Origin: Phocaeicola coprophilus | GTDB lineage: Bacteria; Bacteroidota; Bacteroidia; Bacteroidales; Bacteroidaceae | Length of the DNA: 64,000 bases | Assembly (NCBI GenBank): GCA_016900015.1 | Contig: JACJJM010000016.1 | Location: forward strand, 1-64,000 | Reading direction: 5' to 3' | Shown: positions 25,286-34,425 of the stretch, one piece after another | How positions within the stretch are numbered: the stretch's first letter is position 1 | Layout of the letters: every line of letters begins with the position of its first letter | Program-made: the position numbers and the translations under genes | Notes under the pieces: generated by a model | The model's input: only the letters and a program-made list of their open reading frames with translations | Databases searched by the model: none | Told to the model about the DNA's origin: nothing

Positions 25286-27553
25286 TTATTCGGGTGTACA
25301 GTAGACGTATGTACCATCTTGCTCGTCGGGAGTACCGGTCGGATTGGCGTTGGCCACCATCCAGCCTTCGGTCTGCGTCAGCCAGTCATTGCCTTTACCG
25401 GAATCATACATGTCATAGTGAATCGGGTAGACATAGTACCATCCACGCCAGGAGAAGAGCCAGTTCTGGGCCGTTTCTGTCGTTCCTGAATCCATGCCAT
25501 AACGGTCACCCATGCGTGAATCTTGCAGCGGGTCGATGGTTTCCATGCCTACGCTTTCGTAGAAGGCTTCCAGTTCGTCGAAGGCACTGTTGCGTTCAGC
25601 CTCGCTCATGTCACGGGTAATGGGAGTGACGTTCATCAACATCTGGTTGTCTTGCAACGGGTGCTGGAATACGCCTTCGTCGTCGCGGACATCCATATCG
25701 TGGATAGTATTGAGGTCATAAGCCCAGATCTTAGTCTGTTGCTTGGTACCGCAGAAGCGTGGCAAGCCCAGGCGGGTAAGCACATTGTCCGTCTTCGTAT
25801 AAGTCGGGCGTCCGTCTTTTCCGTTATAAATCTTCCATCCGGCGCCGTAAGCCAATTCGGGGTCGTATTCGCGTGTTTCGTCATTGATGCCTGCCAAGCG
25901 CGGGTCAAATCCGGCTCCACCTTCGAAAAGCAACCAGCGGCGCATGTCCCAAGAACGTTTTCCTTCATAAGCCAATTCGACGGCACGTTCGTTCAACACA
26001 GCGCGGAGAAGGTCGTAACGATTGCTTAGAGAATTTAAATCATCCGTTCCGGCTCCTACACGGGTGCGAATCTGGCGCAGGTAGTTAATGCATTGTGCGG
26101 CGTTGCCTTGTGCTGCATAACATTCGGCAATGTTCAGCAAGACTTCTCCGAAGCGATACTCCATGATGTCATTGCTGGAAGTTGATTCGTAACCGGGAGC
26201 AACGTTGCTGCTTGACATTTTCCAGATAAGTGCACGGCTTTTCTTTTGTGCGCCGCCGTCGCCCTGGCTTCCATCGGTGTAGCGGTACATGTTGCTTTCC
26301 GTGTCGCTGTATTTATAGGCATAGAGCCAGATTTGCGTGTCTGAACCGGGCCATTGGCAACCGGAGAACGCGAAGGTCTTGTAGAAACGCGGGTCGCGGT
26401 TGCGATAGAACTTCACGTCGTCGTAGCCGTTTTCTTCCGTAGCAGGCATACCGTTGGCCATCGGGAATTTGCGGAGCATGGATTCGGAAACGCGCATTCC
26501 GGCATCAGTCGTTTGTCTGACGACACCCGGACGGATTGTGGTCTCCCAGGTGTTGTAGATTGCGCCATCCATCACTTCGTCGCTCATTTGGACGGTGATG
26601 ATAGCTTCAGGATTGTTCTTATTGAAGAATGCATCGTTCCAAGCATCAATGCCGGATACTCCTACGATGCCGGCAGCGCGGGCTTCTTCTTCAGCTTTCA
26701 GGCTGGCATCGAGGGCAGCTTGCCAGCGGGTGCTGCTTGGATTGTCCCAACTTGCGTTGAAAATAGGGCTTGCTGCATAAAGGCGTACGCGGCTGATCAT
26801 AGCCCATGCGGCCACGGAAGTGAAACGTCCGAAGTCAGTCTGGTCGTTTTCCCAACGCGCAGGCAGAAGGCTGGCTGCTGTTTCAAAGTCTGCGCAAATC
26901 TTGTCCACGCAGTCTTGGATAGACATGCGTTCAGAGCGGTCACCCATTTGCGGTTCGTCTGTTTCCGTGTTGTAATACGGCACACCTCCGCACAAGCGGA
27001 TAGCATCAAAGTAGAGCCATGCACGGATGAAGATGGCTTGTCCTTTCAGACGGTTCCAAAAGGTCTCATCGGCAATCAAATCGCGTGATACCTCTATCTG
27101 CTTGATGAAGTCATTGATGCGATATACTGTGGGGAACAGTGTTTTGCGGTTGAAGTTGTTGAAGTTGTTTGCTTGGTTGCGCGGGTCATTCCAATAGGTC
27201 GGGTTGGTGAGGTGGTTGCCGGCCTTGGTCGTTTTGGCATTGCGTCCGTCGTAGCGTTCGTCGCCGGTAACTTGTCCCGGCAGTTCATCAGACAGGTTGA
27301 ACAAGTTGCCACCGTTGTTGCCTTTGCCTTGGCGCATTAACACGTCGGCTCCGTGGAGCGGTGACTTATAGTTTTCCAATATCTGTTTGTACAAGACAGC
27401 GAACACGGCGTTTGCCTGATTTTTGTCGCTGAACACGTCGATGGTGGTCATGTTGTTGTAGTCACGTTTGTCTTCCAAGAATTGGTCGCTACATGACGGC
27501 ATGGCGGCCAAGAGACATGTGCCTATCAATACTTTTGATAATATATTCTTCAT
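25286..27553 (-). CDS. SusD/RagB-family outer-membrane glycan-binding lipoprotein
   Basis: 755 residues, long for a SusD (usually 500-650). The signal peptide ends in MPSC (Cys21). Typical SusD features are present: the early helix IDVFSDKNQANAVFAVLYKQI, the TPR-like helices with RAWLYFDAIRLCGGVPYY, and the late RFGEVLLNIAECYAAQGNAAQCINYLRQIRTRVG followed by NERAVELAYEGKRSWDMRRW. It would form the lid of the SusC channel. The extra length is mainly after residue 600 and may shape the ligand site. The gene starts 46 bp after susC stops. The substrate cannot be told from sequence. Confidence 0.92.
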   Translation of the reverse strand: MKNILSKVLIGTCLLAAMPSCSDQFLEDKRDYNNMTTIDVFSDKNQANAVFAVLYKQILENYKSPLHGADVLMRQGKGNNGGNLFNLSDELPGQVTGDERYDGRNAKTTKAGNHLTNPTYWNDPRNQANNFNNFNRKTLFPTVYRINDFIKQIEVSRDLIADETFWNRLKGQAIFIRAWLYFDAIRLCGGVPYYNTETDEPQMGDRSERMSIQDCVDKICADFETAASLLPARWENDQTDFGRFTSVAAWAMISRVRLYAASPIFNASWDNPSSTRWQAALDASLKAEEEARAAGIVGVSGIDAWNDAFFNKNNPEAIITVQMSDEVMDGAIYNTWETTIRPGVVRQTTDAGMRVSESMLRKFPMANGMPATEENGYDDVKFYRNRDPRFYKTFAFSGCQWPGSDTQIWLYAYKYSDTESNMYRYTDGSQGDGGAQKKSRALIWKMSSSNVAPGYESTSSNDIMEYRFGEVLLNIAECYAAQGNAAQCINYLRQIRTRVGAGTDDLNSLSNRYDLLRAVLNERAVELAYEGKRSWDMRRWLLFEGGAGFDPRLAGINDETREYDPELAYGAGWKIYNGKDGRPTYTKTDNVLTRLGLPRFCGTKQQTKIWAYDLNTIHDMDVRDDEGVFQHPLQDNQMLMNVTPITRDMSEAERNSAFDELEAFYESVGMETIDPLQDSRMGDRYGMDSGTTETAQNWLFSWRGWYYVYPIHYDMYDSGKGNDWLTQTEGWMVANANPTGTPDEQDGTYVYCTPE

Positions 27554-27599
27554 AATGTGTTTAGTTCTTTGTAACGGTTGTTTATAGTGAAGGGAGTTA

Positions 27600-30500
27600 T
27601 CACAACGTCAGGTTAATACCCAGTGTCCAAGTTCTTAACGTCGGGTAACCGGTCGTTGTGTCGTCATACATGTTACGATAGTGATCGGGGAACGGGTTGT
27701 GGAAGTCCCACAAGTTGTTACCAGTCAAGCTGAGTTGCAGTTTGTCGATTTTGAGTTTGCTTGTCCACTCTTTGGGGAGAGTGTAGGCAAAACGCATGTT
27801 GCGTACATACATGCGGAACGACGACACTTGCCAGAAATCAGAAGCTTTGCTCCAGGCATTATCCACAGCCATGCTCGGATATTTGCCATTCGGATTGCTC
27901 ACCGGGTCGAACATGTCGTTTACGATGGAGAATTGTGACCAGATGAAATCGTCGCTGCCTACACCGGTTTCTTCAATGTCGATAGCGTTATATCCGCCCC
28001 AGGATGTGGAGATTTGTGCAGACCAGCTGAAGTTGCCCCACTGTAGCCCCAGTTTGGTATTGATGCCGTGACGTCGGTTGTTTGCCAGTTTGGCGAAGTC
28101 TTCAGAATGGTCGTCTGATACACGTCCGTTCGGGCCGGCGATGGTTTCGTTGGCTGTGTCTATGTCGCCGCGCAGGTCTTGATAGGCAAGCATACCCAGC
28201 TCCATTTCTTCTTTGGATTCGATGCCCAAGTAGCTGGGAGTTGTTCCTGCGGCTGTGGCGAGGTCAGTCAAGTATTGCCAATAGTTGTCTATATCTTCTT
28301 GTGTACGCAAGATTCCGTCGCCGCCGGAGGTGTGTTTCCAGGTCTTGAAGCCCCATTCGTGTCCCATGCCGCGGTAGCCGGTCCAGCTGGTTTCGTTTTC
28401 GATATAGCCCGGGTAGTCGAAAGTCGGTTCTTGGCCGAGCACGGTCTTGTTCCAGGAGATGCTGTAGTCCATGCCGATGCTATACTTGATAGGACCCCAT
28501 GACGGGAGGAGTGACTGTTCGATTTGGTCGTTCCAGCGTGCCGAGATTTCCCATCCCCAAGCGTCTTTCTTTCCGTAGTTGACGTTAGGCAAGGCTGCAC
28601 CGATGTAGATAGGAGTTTCGGCGTCGGTGATGGCCATAATCAAGTCTTTTGTCTTGTCGTAATAGAAATCTGTAGATACAGACAAGCGGTTTTTCAACAG
28701 GTTGATGTCAATACCGACGTTGTTTTTGATGGTCGTATCCCAGCGGATGTCGCGGTTGACTGTTCCGTTGATGGAGGCACCTGATGTCGGCATACCGCCC
28801 AAGTCGCCAAAGCCGAGTCCGGAGGTCGGGCTGATGTTGTAGATTTGCAGCCATGTCCAAGCGGCTACATTGTCTTTACCTGTCTTACCAATGCTGTAAC
28901 GCACTTTCAAGAAGTCAATCCAGTCGGCCAGTTTGCTTTTCTTGAAGAAGTTTTCTTCAGAAACTACCCATCCGAACGAACCGGTGGGGAAGAAGCCCCA
29001 ATAGTTTTCAGGAGCGAACTTCGTGGAAGCGTCGGCGCGGAAGAGGAACTGAGCCAGGTAGCGTTCGCCATATTTGTAGTTGAAACGGCCGATGTACGAG
29101 AGCGCGCCGCTTTCGTATTTATGGAAGTAAGTCTGGCTTCCGTTTTGGCTGAGGGTTCCTGATGTGGAACTGGTTCCGTTGTAGATTTGTCCGGGACCTT
29201 GGTAGTAGAGTTGCTCCTCGTGTCCTTCGTTTTCAGCGCGTTCGATGACGAATGTGCCTGATACGTCATGCTGTCCGAAGGTGCGGGCATAGTTGATGGT
29301 CAAGTTCATCTGCTCGCTCTTGGAGGTCGATTTGGCGTAAGTCACAGTCGGCTTGTTGTCCAGAGCCGTACTGTTCGGGTCGCCGTAGTTCAAGACGGTC
29401 CATGTCGAGTTGTCGCCCAGCAGGTGCATGCCCGGGTCGTAGATATTGGTGGCACGTGCCAATGAATAGTATGCACCGACTTCGTTGCCCAGCGAGTTGT
29501 CATAGCTGATGGAGTATGTACCCTTGATAGAGAGTCCCTTGATGAAAGGCACTTCCCAGTTGAGCGAGAAGTTGGCGTTGTAGCCGTTGCGCTCATGATT
29601 GTTTCGTGCGCCGGATGCTTCGTTGGCAAAGAAGTTCCAAGCCTGGATGCCATCGCCCAAGCTGGAGTCCGTGTATGAGTTGGTGTCTTGCGGGCCGTTC
29701 CAAGGAGACACGAAGTATGTAGTCGGATTGCCGGTCGTCGGGTCGTTGATGGTGTATTCGACGGGGATGTATCCCGGCATGTGGCGCAGTGCCAGGTAGT
29801 CGTTCGTGCTGCTCGGTCCCCACGGGCCACGGCCGATTTTGGCTTGGTCGTTGACTTCAGTCTGGTTGGTGCTGTAACCGGAGACGGAAGCAGAGAGTTT
29901 CAGCCCGGCTGCCACGTTGATTTCGCCTCCGGCGCGGAATGTCCATTTGTCGAAATCCTGCACTTCACCGAGGTTGGTGTCCTGGTTCTGGTAGGTTATG
30001 CCGGCAAAGTAGGTCACTGTTTCACTACCGCCTTGCACGTTCAAGGCATGGCGATGAGAAAGCGATGAATGCCATGCGCGGTCGAGCCAGTCGTAGTTCA
30101 TGGTTTTCAAGCGTTCCAGTTCTTCATCGGAATACTTGTAGTAGGCCATGTTGTTGTTCTCGTTGATACGGTCGGTCGCATCAAACATGCGGTTGGTGAA
30201 CACGCCTAGTTCATACGGTGTCATTACTTTTGCGTGGCTCACGGCATCGGCAAAGTCAAGTTTTGCAGAATAAGAGATTGAAGGCTTGCCTGCTTTACCG
30301 CGCTTGGTCTTCACGAGGATGACACCTGAAGAAGCACGTGCACCGTAGACGGCTGCCGAAGCATCCTTCAAGACGGTCATGGTCTCGATTTCCGACGGGT
30401 CGAGCATGTTGAAGGCTGTCATGCTGGGTTCTCCGTTCTCGTCCACCTGCACGATGTCGTCGATGACGATAAGTGGCTGGTTGAAGTTTGTGGATGATTC

Positions 30501-31064
30501 GTCGAAGCTCATCGGCTGGCGGATGGTGAAGCTACCGGTCGCACCCGGACGGCCGCTACTTTCATTGATCGACAGGCCCACGACTTGGCCGGCCAATGCA
30601 TCGACGAGCGAAGCTCCCGGCAGGTCGATGATGTCTTCCACCTTTACGTTGGTAGCCGAGCCGGTGAGGTCTTTCACACGTTGTGTACCATAACCCACGA
30701 CCACCACTTCATCGAGCATCTGGTTGTCTTCTGCCAGCTTGATGGTCAGCGGTTCGTTGCCCTTGGCCTCGACGGTCTGGGTGAGGTAGCCGATGTAGGA
30801 GATTTCGATTTTTGCGCCTTTGGGGACGTTGTTGAGAGTGAAGTTACCGTCGAAGTCGGTGATGGTACCCGTTGTGGTGCCTGCCACCTTGATGCTCGCG
30901 CCGATAACCGGTTCGCCATTTTCATCCAATACTTTACCTGTCACTTTGCGGCCGTCTTGCTGAACGGATGCGGTGCCTGACAAGTTGGCTGCTACGCCTA
31001 CTTCAGCCCACGTGGGGACTGTCGAGCCGGCGAGAAGCAGTGCAAGAAGAATCTTGTGCCTCAT
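27600..31064 (-). CDS. SusC/RagA-family TonB-dependent transporter
   Basis: 1154 residues. Signal peptide to about residue 20, then a carboxypeptidase-regulatory-like domain (VTGKVLDENGEPVIGASIKVAGTT, about 42-115). The TonB-box region is LDEVVVVGYGTQ and the plug domain covers about 140-260 (SASAAVYGARASSGVILVKTK-like end). The remainder is the 22-strand beta barrel. No STN domain is present, so it is not tied to an anti-sigma factor. It pairs with the SusD gene downstream to import a bound glycan or peptide. No glycoside hydrolase, lyase or sulfatase gene is adjacent, only a secreted TIM-barrel isomerase upstream. Confidence 0.93.
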   Translation of the reverse strand: MRHKILLALLLAGSTVPTWAEVGVAANLSGTASVQQDGRKVTGKVLDENGEPVIGASIKVAGTTTGTITDFDGNFTLNNVPKGAKIEISYIGYLTQTVEAKGNEPLTIKLAEDNQMLDEVVVVGYGTQRVKDLTGSATNVKVEDIIDLPGASLVDALAGQVVGLSINESSGRPGATGSFTIRQPMSFDESSTNFNQPLIVIDDIVQVDENGEPSMTAFNMLDPSEIETMTVLKDASAAVYGARASSGVILVKTKRGKAGKPSISYSAKLDFADAVSHAKVMTPYELGVFTNRMFDATDRINENNNMAYYKYSDEELERLKTMNYDWLDRAWHSSLSHRHALNVQGGSETVTYFAGITYQNQDTNLGEVQDFDKWTFRAGGEINVAAGLKLSASVSGYSTNQTEVNDQAKIGRGPWGPSSTNDYLALRHMPGYIPVEYTINDPTTGNPTTYFVSPWNGPQDTNSYTDSSLGDGIQAWNFFANEASGARNNHERNGYNANFSLNWEVPFIKGLSIKGTYSISYDNSLGNEVGAYYSLARATNIYDPGMHLLGDNSTWTVLNYGDPNSTALDNKPTVTYAKSTSKSEQMNLTINYARTFGQHDVSGTFVIERAENEGHEEQLYYQGPGQIYNGTSSTSGTLSQNGSQTYFHKYESGALSYIGRFNYKYGERYLAQFLFRADASTKFAPENYWGFFPTGSFGWVVSEENFFKKSKLADWIDFLKVRYSIGKTGKDNVAAWTWLQIYNISPTSGLGFGDLGGMPTSGASINGTVNRDIRWDTTIKNNVGIDINLLKNRLSVSTDFYYDKTKDLIMAITDAETPIYIGAALPNVNYGKKDAWGWEISARWNDQIEQSLLPSWGPIKYSIGMDYSISWNKTVLGQEPTFDYPGYIENETSWTGYRGMGHEWGFKTWKHTSGGDGILRTQEDIDNYWQYLTDLATAAGTTPSYLGIESKEEMELGMLAYQDLRGDIDTANETIAGPNGRVSDDHSEDFAKLANNRRHGINTKLGLQWGNFSWSAQISTSWGGYNAIDIEETGVGSDDFIWSQFSIVNDMFDPVSNPNGKYPSMAVDNAWSKASDFWQVSSFRMYVRNMRFAYTLPKEWTSKLKIDKLQLSLTGNNLWDFHNPFPDHYRNMYDDTTTGYPTLRTWTLGINLTL

Positions 31065-31255
31065 ATTTTAAAATTTGATGTTAAAAAAAGTTTATATAGT
31101 TCTCTATTTTTCCTGGTCTGCCTTTGCCGGGAGCTTCCCGGCAGAGGGAAAAAATGATGGTAGCCTCTGCGGCGTAGTTGTCAGTCGCCGTCAGGAGGAG
31201 TATGTTTGCTTTGTTAAAACAGTGGTAGTGTTGTCGTTAAGTCGTCTCTTTCCGT

Positions 31256-32137
31256 TCAGTCTTGAAAGATGCTTTTCAGGTAGGCGGCATTCGTGCCGTA
31301 GTTCTTTTTCACGTTGTGCACGTCGCTGGCGTCGCGCGAACGCTCGATGACGAGCCAGCCGCTCCATCCCATGCTGTCGAGTGTGGCCTTTATCTTCTTC
31401 ATGTCCAGGCGCGTGTTCTTGTCGAGTGTCACGCCGTCGGTGTCGGTGCAGTGGATGAGGTCACACAGGTTGTCGCGTCCCAGGATTTTCAGTTCCGTGC
31501 TGACGTCGCGTCCTGCTTCGAGCGCGTTTTGGAATTTGAAGTAGATTTTGATGCCCTTCGAGCCGATTTCCTTCAGCAGTTCGACGTCGCCCTGCGCGTC
31601 GAGTGAAGTCTCGATGCCGATGATGCGTCCTTCGCGCGCGGCCATGTCACCGATGACCTTCATGCGGCGCACGAGTTCGGGGCGTATTTCGGGGTTCTTC
31701 GCCAGGTCGCATGGGCCGAGCGGCAGGAAGGCAGTCTTCACGTCCATGGCTTTCATCGTGTTGAGGCAGTCCTGCACGAGGTCGACATAGTTGTCACGTG
31801 CCAGGATGGACTGTCCGTAGAAGCCCGACATGGCGATGGAGGATATTTCGACCTTGTTTTCCTGTGCTTTTTCCCGGAAGAGTTTCTGGAAATGCGGGTA
31901 GCGGAGCTTGTTGTCGAAGGTGTCGCGTTTGCCCAGGCCACCCATGTCGACTTCGATGCCGTCGCATCCGATTTCGCGGGCCAGGGCGAACTCGCCGATT
32001 TTCTGGCGCTTGAGTATCATCCAGTCGCACACGGAGATTTTATAGCGTTCACCCTCCGCACGCTGGGCGAATGTTTCGACCGGCAGGATGACGAGCATTA
32101 ACAATAGGAAGACAAAAGGTGCAATCAGTCTTTTCAT
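31256..32137 (-). CDS. Secreted sugar phosphate isomerase/epimerase-like TIM-barrel protein
   Basis: 293 residues from ATG 32137, the start of a signal peptide (LLMLVILPVETFAQ). The xylose-isomerase-like barrel shows FALAREIGCDGIEVDMGG, GIETSLD with the metal-binding Glu, and IHCTDTDG with His and Asp near the C-terminal end of the barrel. WSGWLVIERSRDASDVHNVKKN closes the fold. Family members isomerise or epimerise sugars, or are 3-keto-glycoside hydrolases; a periplasmic location suits the latter group. It lies upstream of susC with its own promoter and is probably part of the same uptake locus. The reaction is not certain. Confidence 0.78.
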   Translation of the reverse strand: MKRLIAPFVFLLLMLVILPVETFAQRAEGERYKISVCDWMILKRQKIGEFALAREIGCDGIEVDMGGLGKRDTFDNKLRYPHFQKLFREKAQENKVEISSIAMSGFYGQSILARDNYVDLVQDCLNTMKAMDVKTAFLPLGPCDLAKNPEIRPELVRRMKVIGDMAAREGRIIGIETSLDAQGDVELLKEIGSKGIKIYFKFQNALEAGRDVSTELKILGRDNLCDLIHCTDTDGVTLDKNTRLDMKKIKATLDSMGWSGWLVIERSRDASDVHNVKKNYGTNAAYLKSIFQD

Positions 32138-32172
32138 AGTAATAGTATATGTCTTGTGCTTATATTTCAACA

Positions 32173-32203
32173 GGCAAAGTTAAGTGATTTTTTAGTTGTT
32201 ACA
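32173..32203 (-). promoter_or_regulatory. Promoter of the TIM-barrel gene
   Basis: On the minus strand ATTG (32203-32200) is followed after 19 bp by TAACTTTG (32180-32173). The -7 box is perfect and the -33 has one mismatch. The start codon is 36 bp downstream. Confidence 0.6.
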
Positions 32204-32320
32204 ATGTTTTAACGCTTAAAATGCGTCCTTTTGGATGCCGGCTTGTGCTTTTTAACATATAGGCCTTCGGCAATGCCTGATTGTACTCTTGATAATGAGG
32301 CTTTTCTGCGGCCTGACCAC

Positions 32321-32408
32321 GGAAAGGAGGGTAGCCGGCAGCGCAAAGGAAGGCGGGCGGGGACGGAAAGGAGGCCGTGGTCGGGCGGAAAGGAGGCCGC
32401 CCGGGGAA
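32321..32408 (+). repeat. Tandem array of four 22-bp GGAAAGGA units
   Basis: Units at 32321, 32343, 32365 and 32387. Three begin exactly with GGAAAGGA; the second begins GCAAAGGA. The first unit carries GGGTAGCCG, the third CCGTGGTCGGGC, the last GGCCGCCCG. It lies in the 485-bp gap between the divergent TIM-barrel and SpmAB genes. Because 22 is not a multiple of 3, it is not a coding repeat. Confidence 0.85.
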
Positions 32409-32456
32409 GAGTGGAAGAAATGGAGGGAAAACAGAGGCCGTTCGCCGTGAATGTGT

Positions 32457-32464
32457 TACTTTTG
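32457..32464 (+). promoter_or_regulatory. Candidate -7 box for the SpmAB gene
   Basis: TACTTTTG fits TAnnTTTG, just after the 22-bp array. No TTTG is present at -33, and the ATG is 158 bp further on, so the leader would be long. Confidence 0.35.
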
Positions 32465-32622
32465 CACGAAAGCGTCGTGTCATCGCAGGTCTTGGAGATG
32501 CGGATTGGCGCGGAGGACGCAGGCTGATGAGGGACCATCGGCCTGCTGCGGGCCAGTCGCGTCCGGAGCATTGCCGTCAATGCCTGTCCCGGCGCTGTTT
32601 CTACACCTTATTATATATAGTT

Positions 32623-33855
32623 ATGGTTTTGAACTACATTTGGATTGCTTTTTTCGTGGTGGCTTTCCTCATCGCCTTGGCGAAGCTCGTCTTTTGGGGC
32701 GACACGGCCGTGTTTCCTGCGATGGTGGAGTCCACCTTCGCTTCGGCCAAGACGGCTTTTGAGATTTCATTGGGGCTGACGGGCGTGTTGGCGCTCTGGC
32801 TGGGCATCATGCGCATCGGCGAACGCGGGGGCGTGGTGTCCGTGTTGGCGCGTTGGCTCAGCCCGCTGTTTGTGCGCCTGTTTCCCGACATCCCCAAGGG
32901 ACATCCGGCCACGGGGGCTATCTTCATGAACATCGCGGCCAACATGTTGGGACTGGACAATGCGGCGACGCCCATGGGCCTGAAGGCGATGGAGGAGCTT
33001 CAGAAGCTCAATCCGCACAAGGACACGGCTTCAAATCCGATGATTATGTTTCTCGTGCTCAACACGTCGGGACTGACCATCATCCCCATCAGCATCATGG
33101 TCTACCGTGCCCAGCTGGGGGCTGCGCAGCCGACCGATGTCTTCGTCCCCCTGCTGCTGGCCACGTTTTTCTCCACGCTGGCAGGCATCATCTGCGTGAG
33201 CATCTACCAGCGCATCAATCTTCTCAACCGCACGCTGCTCCTCACACTCGGGGGCGCCACGCTGGCCGTGGCCCTTCTCATCGCGGGGCTGGGCAGCCTG
33301 TCGCGGGTGCAGATTGACGCCCTGTCCACGTCGGTGGCCAACATCCTCCTGTTTCTCATCATTATGGTCTTCATCCTCGCGGGTGTCCGGCGGCGCATCA
33401 ATGTCTATGACGCTTTCATCGACGGGGCGAAGGAGGGATTTCAGACGGCCGTGCGCATCATTCCTTATCTGGTGGCCATCCTGGTGGGCATCGGCGTGTT
33501 TCGCGCTTCGGGTGCGATGGACATGCTGGTGGGTGCCATCGAGTGGGTGGTGGCTTCCTGCGGGGGCGACACGGACTTCGTGGGGGCGCTTCCCACGGCC
33601 TTGATGAAGCCCCTGAGCGGAAGCGGTGCACGCGGGATGATGGTCGATGCGATGAACACCTACGGGGCGGACTCCTTCGCGGGCCGGCTGGCCTGCATCT
33701 TCCAGGGGTCTACGGACACGACGTTCTACATCCTGGCCGTCTATTTCGGCAGTGTGGGCATCCGCTATACGCGCCATGCCGTGGCCTGCGGCTTGCTGGC
33801 TGACCTGGCCGGGGTGATAGCGGCCATCTGCATGGCCTACTTGTTTTTCGGCTGA
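32623..33855 (+). CDS. SpmA-SpmB fusion, nucleoside-recognition (Gate) domain membrane protein
   Basis: 410 residues from ATG 32623; longer frames run through the repeat array and were rejected. It has about ten membrane segments and two Gate domains. The N-terminal one (to about 200) resembles spore maturation protein A, with MNIAANMLGLDNAATPMGLKAMEELQ. The C-terminal one (from about 235) resembles SpmB, with GAKEGFQTAVRIIPYLVAILVGIGVFRASGAMD and GSTDTTFYILAVYFGSVGI. The fusion is common in Gram-negative bacteria that do not sporulate, where the transported substrate is unknown. It is 60 bp upstream of ybeY on the same strand. Confidence 0.88.
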   Translation: MVLNYIWIAFFVVAFLIALAKLVFWGDTAVFPAMVESTFASAKTAFEISLGLTGVLALWLGIMRIGERGGVVSVLARWLSPLFVRLFPDIPKGHPATGAIFMNIAANMLGLDNAATPMGLKAMEELQKLNPHKDTASNPMIMFLVLNTSGLTIIPISIMVYRAQLGAAQPTDVFVPLLLATFFSTLAGIICVSIYQRINLLNRTLLLTLGGATLAVALLIAGLGSLSRVQIDALSTSVANILLFLIIMVFILAGVRRRINVYDAFIDGAKEGFQTAVRIIPYLVAILVGIGVFRASGAMDMLVGAIEWVVASCGGDTDFVGALPTALMKPLSGSGARGMMVDAMNTYGADSFAGRLACIFQGSTDTTFYILAVYFGSVGIRYTRHAVACGLLADLAGVIAAICMAYLFFG

Positions 33856-33915
33856 CGGGCGTTCCGGAGTTTTACCGGCCTGCCGGCCTGTTGACTTAAT
33901 CTAAAAACTTAAGAT

Positions 33916-34338
33916 ATGATTACTTATCAGACTGACGGCGTGAAGATGCCGTCCATCAAGCGGCGCGAGACGAGCGCATGGGTGAAAGCCGTGGCGGCTA
34001 CCTACGGCAAGCGTGTGGGCGAGATTGCCTACATCTTCTGTGATGACGAGAAAATCCTCGAAGTGAACCGGGAGTATCTGCAACACGACTACTACACAGA
34101 CATCATCACATTCGACTACACCGAGGGTGAGGTCATCAGCGGCGACCTCTTCATCAGCCTCGACACCGTGCGTACGAACGCCGAGCAGGTGGGCACGACC
34201 TACGACGAGGAACTGCACCGTGTCATCATCCACGGCATCCTTCATCTCTGCGGCATCAACGACAAGGGGCCCGGCGAGCGGGCCGTCATGGAAGCTGCGG
34301 AAAACAGAGCCTTGGCGCTGCGCGCTAAGACGAATTGA
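33916..34338 (+). CDS. ybeY: Endoribonuclease YbeY (rRNA maturation factor)
   Basis: 140 residues. YbeY takes part in 16S rRNA 3'-end maturation and ribosome quality control. The conserved early stretch EVNREYLQHDYYTDIITFDY and the zinc motif HGILHLCG are present. The third zinc ligand, usually the His of GYDH, is replaced: the sequence continues INDKGPGE. This is seen in Bacteroidetes relatives as I recall, so it is probably a lineage trait, not decay. The stop codon TGA lies inside the first arm of the AT-rich palindrome that follows. Confidence 0.9.
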   Translation: MITYQTDGVKMPSIKRRETSAWVKAVAATYGKRVGEIAYIFCDDEKILEVNREYLQHDYYTDIITFDYTEGEVISGDLFISLDTVRTNAEQVGTTYDEELHRVIIHGILHLCGINDKGPGERAVMEAAENRALALRAKTN

Positions 34339-34425
34339 CAATGGACAATGGATAATTGACAATTTGGGCTATCGCCCGCAGCCATGCGGCATCGTAATTG
34401 TCAATTATCCATTGTCAATTGTCAA
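34335..34425. terminator. AT-rich cruciform between convergent ybeY and the dipeptidase gene
   Basis: An inverted repeat of about 30 bp per arm (34335-34364 with 34396-34425), two mismatches, built of AATTGACAAT and ATGGACAATGG words. Its loop contains two small GC hairpins. The stop codons of both convergent genes (34336-34338 and 34422-34424) fall inside the arms. It probably ends transcription in both directions. Confidence 0.75.

Noticed and set aside
33916-34338. YbeY as a degraded gene because the third zinc ligand is changed
   Set aside because: The rest of the protein is intact, and Bacteroidetes relatives, as I recall them, share the altered HGxLHLCG continuation, so it is noted only as a lineage feature.
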